A stretch of DNA of 5,188 nucleotides, taken from NCBI GenBank assembly GCA_947474905.1, contig CANJKQ010000109.1:1-5188 (forward strand), in the 5' to 3' direction. Position 1 is the first letter of the stretch; each line of letters begins with the position of its first letter. This stretch comes from Pseudomonadota bacterium (GTDB taxonomy: Bacteria > Pseudomonadota > Alphaproteobacteria > Sphingomonadales > Sphingomonadaceae). The notes under the pieces were generated by a model. That model was not told where the DNA came from. It made no database searches and saw only the letters and a list, made by a program, of their open reading frames with translations. This document shows, piece after piece, positions 1 to 5,188 of the stretch. A program made the position numbers and the translations under genes.

Positions 1-537
1 CTGAATGCCCAGCAGCGCGTTGATCGCCAGCTTGATCCGGCTGCCCGCGCCCGTAGCGCCGACATGGTGGATTGCGCTGCCCATGCTGTTGAGCGCCGGG
101 GTGGCGCGGTCGAGGACTGCCGCATCGCCGCCGACCAGAAAGACGAGCTGCCCCGCAGCCGCCTGCGGCAGGGACCCCGATACCGGCGCATCCAGGGCAT
201 CGACGCCATGCGCAGCGGCGGCGGCGTGAAATTGGGCGGCTTGGGCGGGGGTTACAGTCGAACTCTCGATCGCAATCGCACCCGCCGCCATGCCACCAAG
301 CGCGCCCGCATCGCCCAGCCAGATGTCGCGGGCGGCGGCATCGTCGCGGACCATGCCGATCACGATATCCGCGCCTTTGGCGGCATCGCGGGGGCTGGCG
401 GCGATCGTCGCCCGGCCATCAAAGGGTGCCGTTGCGGCGGCGCTGCGGTTCCACACGACAAGGTCATGGCCACCCGTGATCAGGCGCTCGGCCATCCGCG
501 AACCCATCGCCCCCAGGCCCAGAATGGCGATTGTCAT
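1..537 (-). CDS. NAD(P)-dependent beta-hydroxyacid dehydrogenase, 3-hydroxyisobutyrate dehydrogenase family (partial, 3' end beyond the window)
   Basis: Reading leftward from the ATG at 537, the frame stays open for 179 codons to the window edge, so only the N-terminal part is present (the family is usually about 290 residues). The family oxidises or reduces short beta-hydroxyacids or semialdehydes in the cytoplasm. Visible motifs are a Rossmann start GLGAMG (residues 7-12), ESST (91-94), the substrate-binding signature DAPVSGS (116-122), and GAGSRIKLAIN (163-173), whose Lys169 matches the catalytic lysine. WNR at 29-31 puts Asn-Arg, not an acidic residue, after the second beta strand. This resembles NADPH-using glyoxylate/semialdehyde reductases, so NADPH preference is inferred. 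AAGGAG lies 7 bases before the ATG and supports this start. The gene is divergent from a LysR regulator that probably controls it. The substrate (3-hydroxyisobutyrate, tartronate semialdehyde, succinic semialdehyde or other) cannot be told. Confidence 0.93.
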   Translation of the reverse strand, partial: MTIAILGLGAMGSRMAERLITGGHDLVVWNRSAAATAPFDGRATIAASPRDAAKGADIVIGMVRDDAAARDIWLGDAGALGGMAAGAIAIESSTVTPAQAAQFHAAAAAHGVDALDAPVSGSLPQAAAGQLVFLVGGDAAVLDRATPALNSMGSAIHHVGATGAGSRIKLAINALLGIQ

Positions 538-544
538 GTCCTAT

Positions 545-550
545 CTCCTT
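545..550 (-). promoter_or_regulatory. Ribosome binding site of the dehydrogenase gene
   Basis: AAGGAG on the minus strand, 7 bases before the ATG at 537. It is a near-consensus Shine-Dalgarno sequence and fixes the start of the leftward dehydrogenase. Confidence 0.8.
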
Positions 551-592
551 CGCTTTTGACCCTCCGCGACGGGAAGGGCGTAACGAGGCCCG

Positions 593-598
593 ATTATG
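593..598 (-). promoter_or_regulatory. Candidate -10 box for the dehydrogenase gene
   Basis: CATAAT on the minus strand matches the vegetative -10 consensus at five of six positions and would give a leader of roughly 45-50 bases before the ATG at 537. The best -35 candidate upstream (TTCACG, 15-base spacing) is poor. Such a promoter would be expected to need an activator, which fits the divergent LysR gene, but this is inference. Confidence 0.35.
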
Positions 599-634
599 CC
601 ATTTGGCTGGTGGCGTGAACCGGCCTTGGGCGGC

Positions 635-640
635 TATGAT
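635..640 (+). promoter_or_regulatory. Candidate -10 box for the LysR gene
   Basis: TATGAT differs from TATAAT at one position and lies in an AT-rich patch unlike the surrounding GC-rich DNA. A transcript from it would begin around 647, only a few bases before the ATG codons at 650 and 656, so the mRNA would be nearly leaderless. No clear -35 hexamer stands at the proper distance. Confidence 0.35.
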
Positions 641-642
641 AT

Positions 643-661
643 ATTCATCATGCGAATGAAT
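643..661. repeat. Inverted repeat across the LysR start codon, possible operator
   Basis: ATTCAT (643-648) and ATGAAT (656-661) form a 6-base perfect dyad with a 7-base spacer. It overlaps the expected transcription start and both likely LysR start codons. A regulator bound here would block its own gene, and LysR proteins commonly autorepress. The dyad does not have the classical T-N11-A spacing, so its role is uncertain. Confidence 0.35.
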
Positions 662-1591
662 GATCGTCTGACGGCGCTCCGCCTGTTCCAGCGCATTGCC
701 CATGCGGGCAGCTTTTCCAGGGCCGGTCGCGATATGGGGATGTCGCAACCATCGGTGTCGCGGATCATCACCGCGCTCGAAAATGATCTGGGGGCAACGC
801 TGTTTCGGCGGACCACGCGCGCGGTGACGCTGACCGAGGCCGGCGCCGATTATCTGGCGCGGGTTGAGGCGATTTTGACCGCGCTTGATGAGGCGGACCA
901 CCTTGTCGGCGGCAGTGGCGCGGTGCGCGGGGTGCTGCGCGTGGCCGTGTCATCAAGCTTTGGGGTTCGTGAAGTCATTCCTCGCCTGCCCGATTTCCTC
1001 GATCGTCATCCGGAACTGCGCGTCGATTTGCTGGTGAGCGACGTCCGGCAGGACTTGATTGCGATTGGCGCTGATCTGGCGCTGCGTTTCGGGGCGCTGC
1101 CCGATTCGACGGCGCGGGCGCGGCGGATCGGTCGCTCACCCCGGATCTTGACGGCGTCGCCCGGCTATCTTCAGCGGCGTGGATCGCCGGTTCGTCCCGG
1201 CGACCTTGCCGATCACGACGTCATTGTCGGGCCGGGCAGTGCCGGCCCCGAAGCCTGGTCCTTTGCCGATGGGGGACGGCGGGTATCGATTGCCGTCGCC
1301 GGACGACTGCGCGTGGCGGCCAATGAGGCTGCCGTTGCCGCCGCTGTGGCCGGGCTGGGGATTACCAGTACGTCAATCTGGGGGTGTGGCGCCGAACTCG
1401 CCGATGGCCGGCTTGTTCGCGTGCTGGCCGATTGGGATGCAGGGTCAATCGACCTTCACGCCGCTTTTCCCGGCGGGCAGCCGCCGCGTCCGGCCGCGCG
1501 GGCCTTTGTCGATTTTCTGGCGACGGCGATTCCCGCCCCGTCTCCAGCGGCACCGGTCGAAGGGGTTCTCGACCAGGTACCGCTGAAGTAG
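650..1591 (+). CDS. LysR-family transcriptional regulator
   Basis: A 313-residue protein with the standard LysR layout. An N-terminal winged helix-turn-helix (about residues 7-65) contains SFSRAGRDMGMSQPSVSRI and the wing segment LFRRTTRAVTLTEAG. A linker helix follows, then a periplasmic-binding-protein-like effector domain (about 92-300). It binds DNA in the cytoplasm, normally as a tetramer, and responds to a small metabolite that is unknown here. The gene is divergent from the dehydrogenase at 1-537, its likeliest target. The start is ambiguous. ATG 596 has GAGG 7 bases upstream but adds 18 atypical residues and spans the candidate -10 box. ATG 650 and ATG 656 have no Shine-Dalgarno, but the protein then begins like its relatives (MNDRLTALRLF). 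I chose 650; 656 is equally possible. The gene ends 9 bases before the convergent DUF1223 gene. Confidence 0.93.
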   Translation: MRMNDRLTALRLFQRIAHAGSFSRAGRDMGMSQPSVSRIITALENDLGATLFRRTTRAVTLTEAGADYLARVEAILTALDEADHLVGGSGAVRGVLRVAVSSSFGVREVIPRLPDFLDRHPELRVDLLVSDVRQDLIAIGADLALRFGALPDSTARARRIGRSPRILTASPGYLQRRGSPVRPGDLADHDVIVGPGSAGPEAWSFADGGRRVSIAVAGRLRVAANEAAVAAAVAGLGITSTSIWGCGAELADGRLVRVLADWDAGSIDLHAAFPGGQPPRPAARAFVDFLATAIPAPSPAAPVEGVLDQVPLK

Positions 1592-1600
1592 GTCAGATCG

Positions 1601-2350
1601 TCAGGCGCGACCGGCGGCGATGATCGGGCCGCCCTTGCCCTGCTGCACCAGCACTGCTGTCTTGAGGCCAGCGGGCGCGGCGGGGAGAGTGAAGCTCGCC
1701 TGCGCACCGTGCCACTGGCCAAGCGTGGTAAGTTGCTTGACGATGTTGCGGTGCGGAATGGTCGCACCTTCATTCTCGCCACCGGCAACCGCGACGTTGA
1801 TCGTCCGCGGGTCATAGCGGACCAGCCACACCGTGGCGTCGCCCTTGCCGGCGCTGACGGTAACCTTGTTGCCATCGGCGGTGACGGTCGGGCCGTTATG
1901 ATTGGCGTTGCGCGCGATTGCATCGTTGAGCTCGCCTTCATGGCTGCCGAGCACGGGCTGCTTGCCATTCACGATCACCTGCGGCGTCGCGACGACCGAA
2001 CGCCCGGCGGCATGGGCGTAATCCCACTGGCGCGCGGTGAAGGCGGGGCTGGCAAAAGTATCCTTCCAGCCCAGATCATCCCAATAGGTCACCGCGAACG
2101 ACAGCGCGATCACGTCGGGGCGGTCGGCAATGCGATTGACGACCTTGTCGGCGGGCGGGCACGAGGAGCAGCCTTGGCTCTGGTAGAGTTCGATGACGGT
2201 CGGGTGCGCGGCATCGCCCGACACGGCCTTGGCAAATCCACCGCCATTGGTCGCGGCGTCGGCGGTCTGGGTGACCGACGCGCCCGAGCAGGCGGCGAGC
2301 AGAAACGCCGGCAGCAACGCAGGCGCAAAAGCGATCAGGGAACGCGACAT
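1601..2350 (-). CDS. DUF1223 family thioredoxin-fold lipoprotein with a CSSC motif
   Basis: A 249-residue protein, about the usual length for DUF1223. A hydrophobic leader (about residues 5-20) ends in the lipobox LLAAC with Cys21. Ser at +2 predicts outer-membrane sorting, so the mature protein should be a periplasm-facing lipoprotein. The family core follows: VIELYQSQGCSSCPPAD with the Cys61/Cys64 pair, then TYWDDLGWKDTFASPAFTARQ (about 88-108) and TPQVIVNG (122-129), which occupies the cis-proline region of a thioredoxin fold. The family has no firmly established reaction. A thiol-disulfide or metal-binding role is inferred from the CxxC. Many relatives have VDYWD where this protein has VTYWD (Thr88), a small departure. 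AAGGAG 8 bases before the ATG supports the start. The gene lies 106 bases after the anti-sigma gene and has its own ECF-type promoter, so it is probably part of that sigma factor's regulon. Confidence 0.9.
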   Translation of the reverse strand: MSRSLIAFAPALLPAFLLAACSGASVTQTADAATNGGGFAKAVSGDAAHPTVIELYQSQGCSSCPPADKVVNRIADRPDVIALSFAVTYWDDLGWKDTFASPAFTARQWDYAHAAGRSVVATPQVIVNGKQPVLGSHEGELNDAIARNANHNGPTVTADGNKVTVSAGKGDATVWLVRYDPRTINVAVAGGENEGATIPHRNIVKQLTTLGQWHGAQASFTLPAAPAGLKTAVLVQQGKGGPIIAAGRA

Positions 2351-2358
2351 CGTTTAGG

Positions 2359-2364
2359 CTCCTT
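2359..2364 (-). promoter_or_regulatory. Ribosome binding site of the DUF1223 gene
   Basis: AAGGAG on the minus strand, 8 bases before the ATG at 2350. It confirms the start that retains the lipoprotein signal. Confidence 0.8.
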
Positions 2365-2378
2365 CAAATCAGGTTGGC

Positions 2379-2404
2379 CGCGGGGAAAAGGGGGGAACCC
2401 CGCG
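2379..2404 (-). repeat. Stem-loop in the 5' leader of the DUF1223 mRNA
   Basis: Two perfect 7-base arms (2379-2385 and 2398-2404), all G/C, enclose a 12-base loop that reads TTCCCCCCTTTT on the minus strand. The stem begins a few bases after the transcription start expected from the ECF promoter at 2419-2445 and ends well before the ribosome binding site. No T-run follows the stem, so it does not look like an intrinsic terminator for the upstream operon. A 5' mRNA-stabilising hairpin is one possible reading. Confidence 0.4.
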
Positions 2405-2418
2405 ACCGATACCCTACT

Positions 2419-2445
2419 TTCGCGCCAGCCAAGCGCGCGGTTACA
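2419..2445 (-). promoter_or_regulatory. ECF sigma-dependent promoter of the DUF1223 gene
   Basis: On the minus strand, TGTAACC (2445-2439) is followed by exactly 16 bases and then CGAA (2422-2419). The site before the sigma operon has the same heptamer, spacing and CG-A core. The motif agrees with the -35/-10 pattern I recall for SigF of Caulobacter crescentus. It starts just after the anti-sigma stop codon (2457-2459). A start near 2411 would give a leader of about 60 bases to the ATG at 2350. Confidence 0.8.
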
Positions 2446-2456
2446 ATCCCGAAAAA

Positions 2457-3116
2457 TTACCAGCGCAGCAGGCGTGGGCCAGCAAGCGCACCCAGCGCGG
2501 CGCTCGCCGCGATACCAAGCGTGTACCAGCTGATCACGAACAACGCCGTCGCTTCGGCGCAGTGCAGGCCATAAACGGTCGCGCCGACGCTGCCCGCCGC
2601 CAGTCCTGCCGCTGCCCCGGCCAGCCGCAGTCGAGTGGGGGCCAGCGCGCGAAACGCCCACATCAACCCCGCAAATACCGGCAGCGCCGAAGCCACGACG
2701 AGCACTGAACAGACCGATGCGCTCTGCCCCATCACCATTGGCTCCCAGTCGACAGGGGGCATGATGATCAATTCGCGCAGCGCCATCCCCGCCAGCACCG
2801 CGACCGGCACCGCGATCAGCCATGCCGACCAGCCGGGCGCCCGATCGGGCCGGGCCAGCCGCGCGACCATGCCCGTCGCAATCAGGGCGAGCGCAATGGT
2901 ATAGCCCGCCTTCATCCAGAACGGGCCGGTCAGCATCGCTGCGTCAAGATTGGCGCGCGGCCCCAGCAACCCCAGCACCAGCGCCAGGCACACCAGCCCG
3001 CCGCCGACAAGGCCCAACACCAGGCGCTGCAAAACCGCAAAACGCGGCACCGCCGGCGTCGAAGCGGCGAGCGACATGATCAGCGCGTCGCTATCCATCG
3101 TCTTGGGGGCCATCAT
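2457..3116 (-). CDS. nrsF: Membrane anti-sigma factor, NrsF/DUF1109 family
   Basis: A 219-residue inner-membrane protein that should hold the neighbouring ECF sigma factor inactive. A short cytoplasmic N-terminus (about 1-25, the likely sigma-binding part) is followed by about six hydrophobic segments (roughly 27-52, 66-86, 97-118, 130-155, 163-183, 187-212), the DUF1109 layout. Cysteines are at 43, 136 and 186. As I recall, Caulobacter NrsF relies on two conserved cysteines 50 residues apart to respond to chromate and cadmium, and Cys136/Cys186 have that same spacing, so a thiol- or metal-sensing role is likely here. Its ATG overlaps the sigma stop codon (ATGA), and GAGG lies 5 bases upstream inside the sigma gene, so the two are translationally coupled. 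The codon at 3113 is also ATG and could be the start; Met7 is a third option. The symbol is by family and context. Confidence 0.88.
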   Translation of the reverse strand: MMAPKTMDSDALIMSLAASTPAVPRFAVLQRLVLGLVGGGLVCLALVLGLLGPRANLDAAMLTGPFWMKAGYTIALALIATGMVARLARPDRAPGWSAWLIAVPVAVLAGMALRELIIMPPVDWEPMVMGQSASVCSVLVVASALPVFAGLMWAFRALAPTRLRLAGAAAGLAAGSVGATVYGLHCAEATALFVISWYTLGIAASAALGALAGPRLLRW

Positions 3117-3667
3117 TGTTTCCTCAATCGCTCGGTCAGCGCCTTCAGCCCGCGATGGACCGAGACCTTGACGTCTGCTTCGCTCAAATCGGCATCGCTT
3201 GCCGCTTCGGCAACGCTCAGCCCGGAAATCTTGGTGTCGCGAATGGCGCGCGCTTGTTTCGGCGACAGGCCGCCCAGCAGGCGGTCAACATCGAGCCTGG
3301 CGGTCAGCGCGTCCTCAAAGCCTTCGGCAAGCAGAATCTCCGACACATCTTCCACCGGCACGTGCGCCCGACGGCGGCGGAAATGATCGACCAGCTTGTA
3401 CCGCGCGACGGCATAGGCCCAGGCAGTGAAAGGCCGGTCCCGATCGAATGTCGCGCGCCGCGTATGCAGCGCTATCAAGGTTTCCTGCACCAGATCTTCC
3501 ACTTCGTCCGCCTCGCGCCCCAGCCGGCGGCCGAAAAAGCCACGCAGCAGGGGCAACATTGCCCGCAACAGCTGCTCCTGCGCCTTGGCGTCGCCGTCGA
3601 GCCCGGCGACCATCAGGCGCTTGAGCTCGGCTTCGCTGCGGGCAGAGGGAGTGCCGCTGGTGGTCAT
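3113..3667 (-). CDS. sigF: ECF (sigma-70 family, group IV) RNA polymerase sigma factor, partner of NrsF
   Basis: A 184-residue protein with only sigma regions 2 and 4, as in ECF factors. Region 2 spans about residues 32-101, with DEVEDLVQETLIALH (core binding) and FTAWAYAVARYKLVDHFRRRR (-10 recognition). Region 4 spans about 128-182, with LSPKQARAI and the helix-turn-helix LSVAEAASDADLSEADVKVSV (-35 recognition). It directs RNA polymerase to a stress regulon once the membrane anti-sigma releases it. The anti-sigma gene directly downstream overlaps by 4 bases. The DUF1109 partner points to the ECF16-type/Caulobacter SigF group, and the local TGTAACC promoters agree. The start is uncertain. ATG 3667 overlaps the -10 element of its own promoter, so from that promoter the first usable in-frame ATG is codon 19 (3613), giving 166 residues with both domains intact. 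The symbol is by analogy. Confidence 0.92.
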   Translation of the reverse strand: MTTSGTPSARSEAELKRLMVAGLDGDAKAQEQLLRAMLPLLRGFFGRRLGREADEVEDLVQETLIALHTRRATFDRDRPFTAWAYAVARYKLVDHFRRRRAHVPVEDVSEILLAEGFEDALTARLDVDRLLGGLSPKQARAIRDTKISGLSVAEAASDADLSEADVKVSVHRGLKALTERLRKQ

Positions 3668-3693
3668 ACGGGCCAGGCTACCGTGTGGTTACA
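3667..3693 (-). promoter_or_regulatory. Autoregulatory ECF promoter of the sigma/anti-sigma operon
   Basis: On the minus strand, TGTAACC (3693-3687), a 16-base spacer, then CGTA (3670-3667). It has the same -35 heptamer and spacing as the promoter before the DUF1223 gene. Its position at the head of the operon indicates positive autoregulation, which is common for ECF factors. The last base of the -10 core is the A of the ATG at 3667. Confidence 0.78.
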
Positions 3694-3828
3694 GGGGCGA
3701 ACGATCATTTCTTCCCATAACCCAAGATGGCGCTGGCGGGCGTGCCAAATCGTCCCAACTCGGTGCCGTGGACCGTGCCGATGCCCCGCGCTGGCGCTTG
3801 CCGCTGCGATACGATAGCGCTGCCGCCA
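3694..3828. other. Intergenic region between the sigma operon and the thiolase gene
   Basis: About 135 bases without a supported gene. It contains a tandem CGATA repeat (3807-3816) just before the thiolase -10 box and a repeated GTGCCG (3762-3767, 3774-3779). I find no convincing -35 hexamer for either direction and no clear second promoter for the sigma gene, though a weak one could be hidden here. Confidence 0.5.
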
Positions 3829-3834
3829 TATAAT
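3829..3834 (+). promoter_or_regulatory. -10 box of the thiolase gene
   Basis: TATAAT, a perfect vegetative -10 hexamer in GC-rich DNA. A start around 3841 would give a leader of about 16 bases that just includes the ribosome binding site. No good -35 hexamer stands 16-18 bases upstream. The ATG at 3833 lies inside this box, which argues against that codon as the start. Confidence 0.6.
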
Positions 3835-3843
3835 GGACACGGG

Positions 3844-3849
3844 AAAGGA
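3844..3849 (+). promoter_or_regulatory. Ribosome binding site of the thiolase gene
   Basis: AAAGGA, 7 bases before the ATG at 3857. It decides between the two in-frame ATGs in favour of 3857. Confidence 0.75.
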
Positions 3850-3856
3850 CACCCCA

Positions 3857-5053
3857 ATGCGTGAAGCCGCCATCGTCGCCACCGCTCGCACCGGCATCGG
3901 CAAAGCCTATCGCGGCGCGTTCAACGCAACCGAGGCGCCGGTGCTTGCCGCCCATGTGATGAACACGGCGGTCGAGCGCGCCGGAATCGATCCCGCGCGC
4001 ATCGATGACGTGATGTGGGGCGTCGGCAATCAATGGGGAACCACGGGCGGCAATGCCGGGCGGATGGCGTTGTTTGCCGCCAGTCTGCCGAATTCGGTGC
4101 CCGCCTTCACGCTCGATCGCAAATGCGGCTCGGGCTTGACGGCGGTGGCGCTGGCGGCGCGGTCGATCATCGCGGGCGACATCGATGTGGCGTTGGCGGG
4201 CGGCATGGAGTCAGTCAGCATGACCGTCACCAAGGACGCGCCGCGCTATATCAACAAATCCGTTACCGCCAATCAGCCCGCTGCCTATATTCCGATGATC
4301 GAAACCGCCGAAATTGTCGCCGAGCGCTACGGCATCAGTCGCGAGGCGCAGGATCGCTATGGCGCGATGAGCCAGCAGCGCGCCGCCGACGGCCTTGCCA
4401 AGGGGGCGTTCGCTGAGGAAATCGTGCCGATCGCGGTCGAAAAGGCCTTGTTCGACAAGGAAGGTAATCGCACGGGCAGCGAGACCGTGACGCTGGCGCA
4501 GGATGAGGGCATCCGCGTCGGCACGACCTATGACGGCATCAAGGATCTGAAAACGGTATGGCCCGGCGGCGAATTCACCGGCCCCGGCAAGAACATCACC
4601 GCAGGCAATGCCAGCCAATTGTCCGATGGCGCGTCGGCGCAGATCGTCATGGACCGGGCAACCGCCATGGCCGAGGGCAAGGACATCCTTGGCATCTATC
4701 GCGGCTTTCAGGCGGCGGGGTGTGCACCCGATGAAATGGGCATCGGCCCTGTCTTTGCCATTCCCAAGCTGCTCGCGCGGGCCGGGCTGTCGGTTGCGGA
4801 CATCGGCTTGTGGGAACTCAATGAGGCGTTTGCCAGCCAATGCCTTTATTGCCGCGACACGCTGGGCATTGATCCGGAAAAATACAACGTCAATGGCGGC
4901 GCGATCGCGGTGGGCCATCCCTTTGGCATGACCGGCAGTCGGCTGGTCGGCCATGCGCTGATCGAAGGCCGCAAGCGCGGCGTGCGCTGGGTGGTGGTGT
5001 CGATGTGCACCGCCGGTGGCATGGGCGCGGCCGGGTTGTTCGAAATCCCCTGA
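3857..5053 (+). CDS. Thiolase family protein (acetyl-CoA acetyltransferase / acyl-CoA thiolase)
   Basis: A complete 398-residue thiolase, the normal length. Thiolases condense two acyl-CoAs or cleave 3-ketoacyl-CoA in the cytoplasm, for beta-oxidation or acetoacetyl-CoA formation. All catalytic elements are present: nucleophilic Cys90 in DRKCGSG, NEAFA (322-326), His354 in [10 protein letters not shown], and the second catalytic Cys384 in [10 protein letters not shown]. The cysteine loop reads [11 protein letters not shown] where many family members have N-R-x-C-x-S-G-L-Q-A, so the Asn and Gln are replaced by Asp and Thr. This suggests a subfamily distinct from the classical biosynthetic enzymes. 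Substrate chain length cannot be told, so no symbol is given. The start at 3857 is set by AAAGGA 7 bases upstream; the in-frame ATG at 3833 sits in the -10 box. It is divergent from the sigma operon, with no visible shared regulation. Confidence 0.94.
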   Translation: MREAAIVATARTGIGKAYRGAFNATEAPVLAAHVMNTAVERAGIDPARIDDVMWGVGNQWGTTGGNAGRMALFAASLPNSVPAFTLDRKCGSGLTAVALAARSIIAGDIDVALAGGMESVSMTVTKDAPRYINKSVTANQPAAYIPMIETAEIVAERYGISREAQDRYGAMSQQRAADGLAKGAFAEEIVPIAVEKALFDKEGNRTGSETVTLAQDEGIRVGTTYDGIKDLKTVWPGGEFTGPGKNITAGNASQLSDGASAQIVMDRATAMAEGKDILGIYRGFQAAGCAPDEMGIGPVFAIPKLLARAGLSVADIGLWELNEAFASQCLYCRDTLGIDPEKYNVNGGAIAVGHPFGMTGSRLVGHALIEGRKRGVRWVVVSMCTAGGMGAAGLFEIP

Positions 5054-5188
5054 ACGCGTCCGCCGCTGCCCGCCGTTCAGCGCGACAGTCTGATACAAAT
5101 TAGCGCCTTCATCCTGCCACAGCGGATCGCTAAGGGCGCGGCGATGGCGCCGCCCGCGCGCCCGATAAAGGTCGTGCGTGCGCCAGGC
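5054..5188. other. Region after the thiolase gene, no assignable gene
   Basis: A minus-strand frame enters at the right edge and stops at 5077-5079 (36 residues), but it contains several codons rare in such DNA (TTA, CTA, AGG, AGA). The neighbouring minus frame has better codon choice but runs on antisense into the thiolase gene. Either could be the tail of a gene lying mostly beyond the window; neither is recognisable. A G/C-only dyad (arms 5134-5140 and 5157-5163, 16-base loop) is present without a T-run, so it is not a convincing terminator. Confidence 0.4.

Noticed and set aside
250..256. A third TGTAACC on the minus strand, a possible further ECF promoter
   Set aside because: It lies inside the dehydrogenase coding sequence, and the tetramer 16 bases downstream is AATT, not CGWA.
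1709..2533. Long plus-strand open frame (274 codons) opposite the DUF1223 gene
   Set aside because: It is antisense to a gene with clear motifs, a ribosome binding site and a promoter, and its translation shows no recognisable domain. It is a GC-driven shadow frame.
3116..3817. Plus-strand open frame (233 codons) opposite the sigma gene
   Set aside because: It is antisense to a well-supported ECF sigma gene and crosses the promoter region. There are no domain features.
3833..3856. Upstream ATG extending the thiolase by 8 residues
   Set aside because: The codon overlaps the TATAAT box, and the good ribosome binding site serves the ATG at 3857, where thiolase homology begins.
4211..5098. Long minus-strand open frame (295 codons) opposite the thiolase
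   Set aside because: It mirrors the thiolase codons and has no recognisable motif or ribosome binding site.
5134..5163. G/C dyad as a terminator after the thiolase
   Set aside because: There is no T-run on either strand, the loop is large, and such dyads are common by chance at this GC content.
5077..5188. Possible C-terminus of a leftward gene entering from the right edge
   Set aside because: Only 36 codons, several of them rare in high-GC genomes. A faint resemblance to acyltransferase motifs was not specific enough to call.

Overview
This high-GC window carries six genes in three divergent or convergent blocks. It looks like a chromosomal segment of an alphaproteobacterium, most likely of the Sphingomonadales. 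The reasons are strong GC bias at third codon positions, an ECF sigma factor paired with a NrsF/DUF1109 anti-sigma factor, and the -35 motif TGTAACC. The taxonomic placement is inference. I see no RNA genes, insertion sequences, CRISPR arrays or attachment sites.

Left block (1-1591): the N-terminal 179 residues of a beta-hydroxyacid dehydrogenase (3-hydroxyisobutyrate dehydrogenase family) run leftward off the window edge. A LysR-type regulator is transcribed divergently across a short shared promoter region. This is the usual arrangement of a LysR regulator with its target. The LysR gene meets the next gene tail to tail with a 9-base gap.

Central block (1601-3693, all minus strand): an ECF sigma factor, its six-helix membrane anti-sigma factor (overlapping by 4 bases), and a DUF1223 thioredoxin-fold lipoprotein with a CSSC motif. 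Two sites share the exact architecture TGTAACC-N16-CG(T/A)A: one at the start of the sigma gene, the other just after the anti-sigma stop and before the DUF1223 gene. This is a self-contained stress circuit. The membrane anti-sigma presumably senses through two cysteines and releases the sigma factor, which then drives its own operon and a cysteine-pair lipoprotein. The family precedent is SigF/NrsF of Caulobacter, linked to heavy-metal stress. The DUF1223 gene as a local output is the most interesting part of the window.

Right block (3694-5188): a complete thiolase (acetyl-CoA acetyltransferase family) on the plus strand, divergent from the sigma operon, with a perfect TATAAT box and a clear ribosome binding site that fix its start at 3857. 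It has no obvious functional tie to the sigma circuit. The last 135 bases hold no gene I can assign.
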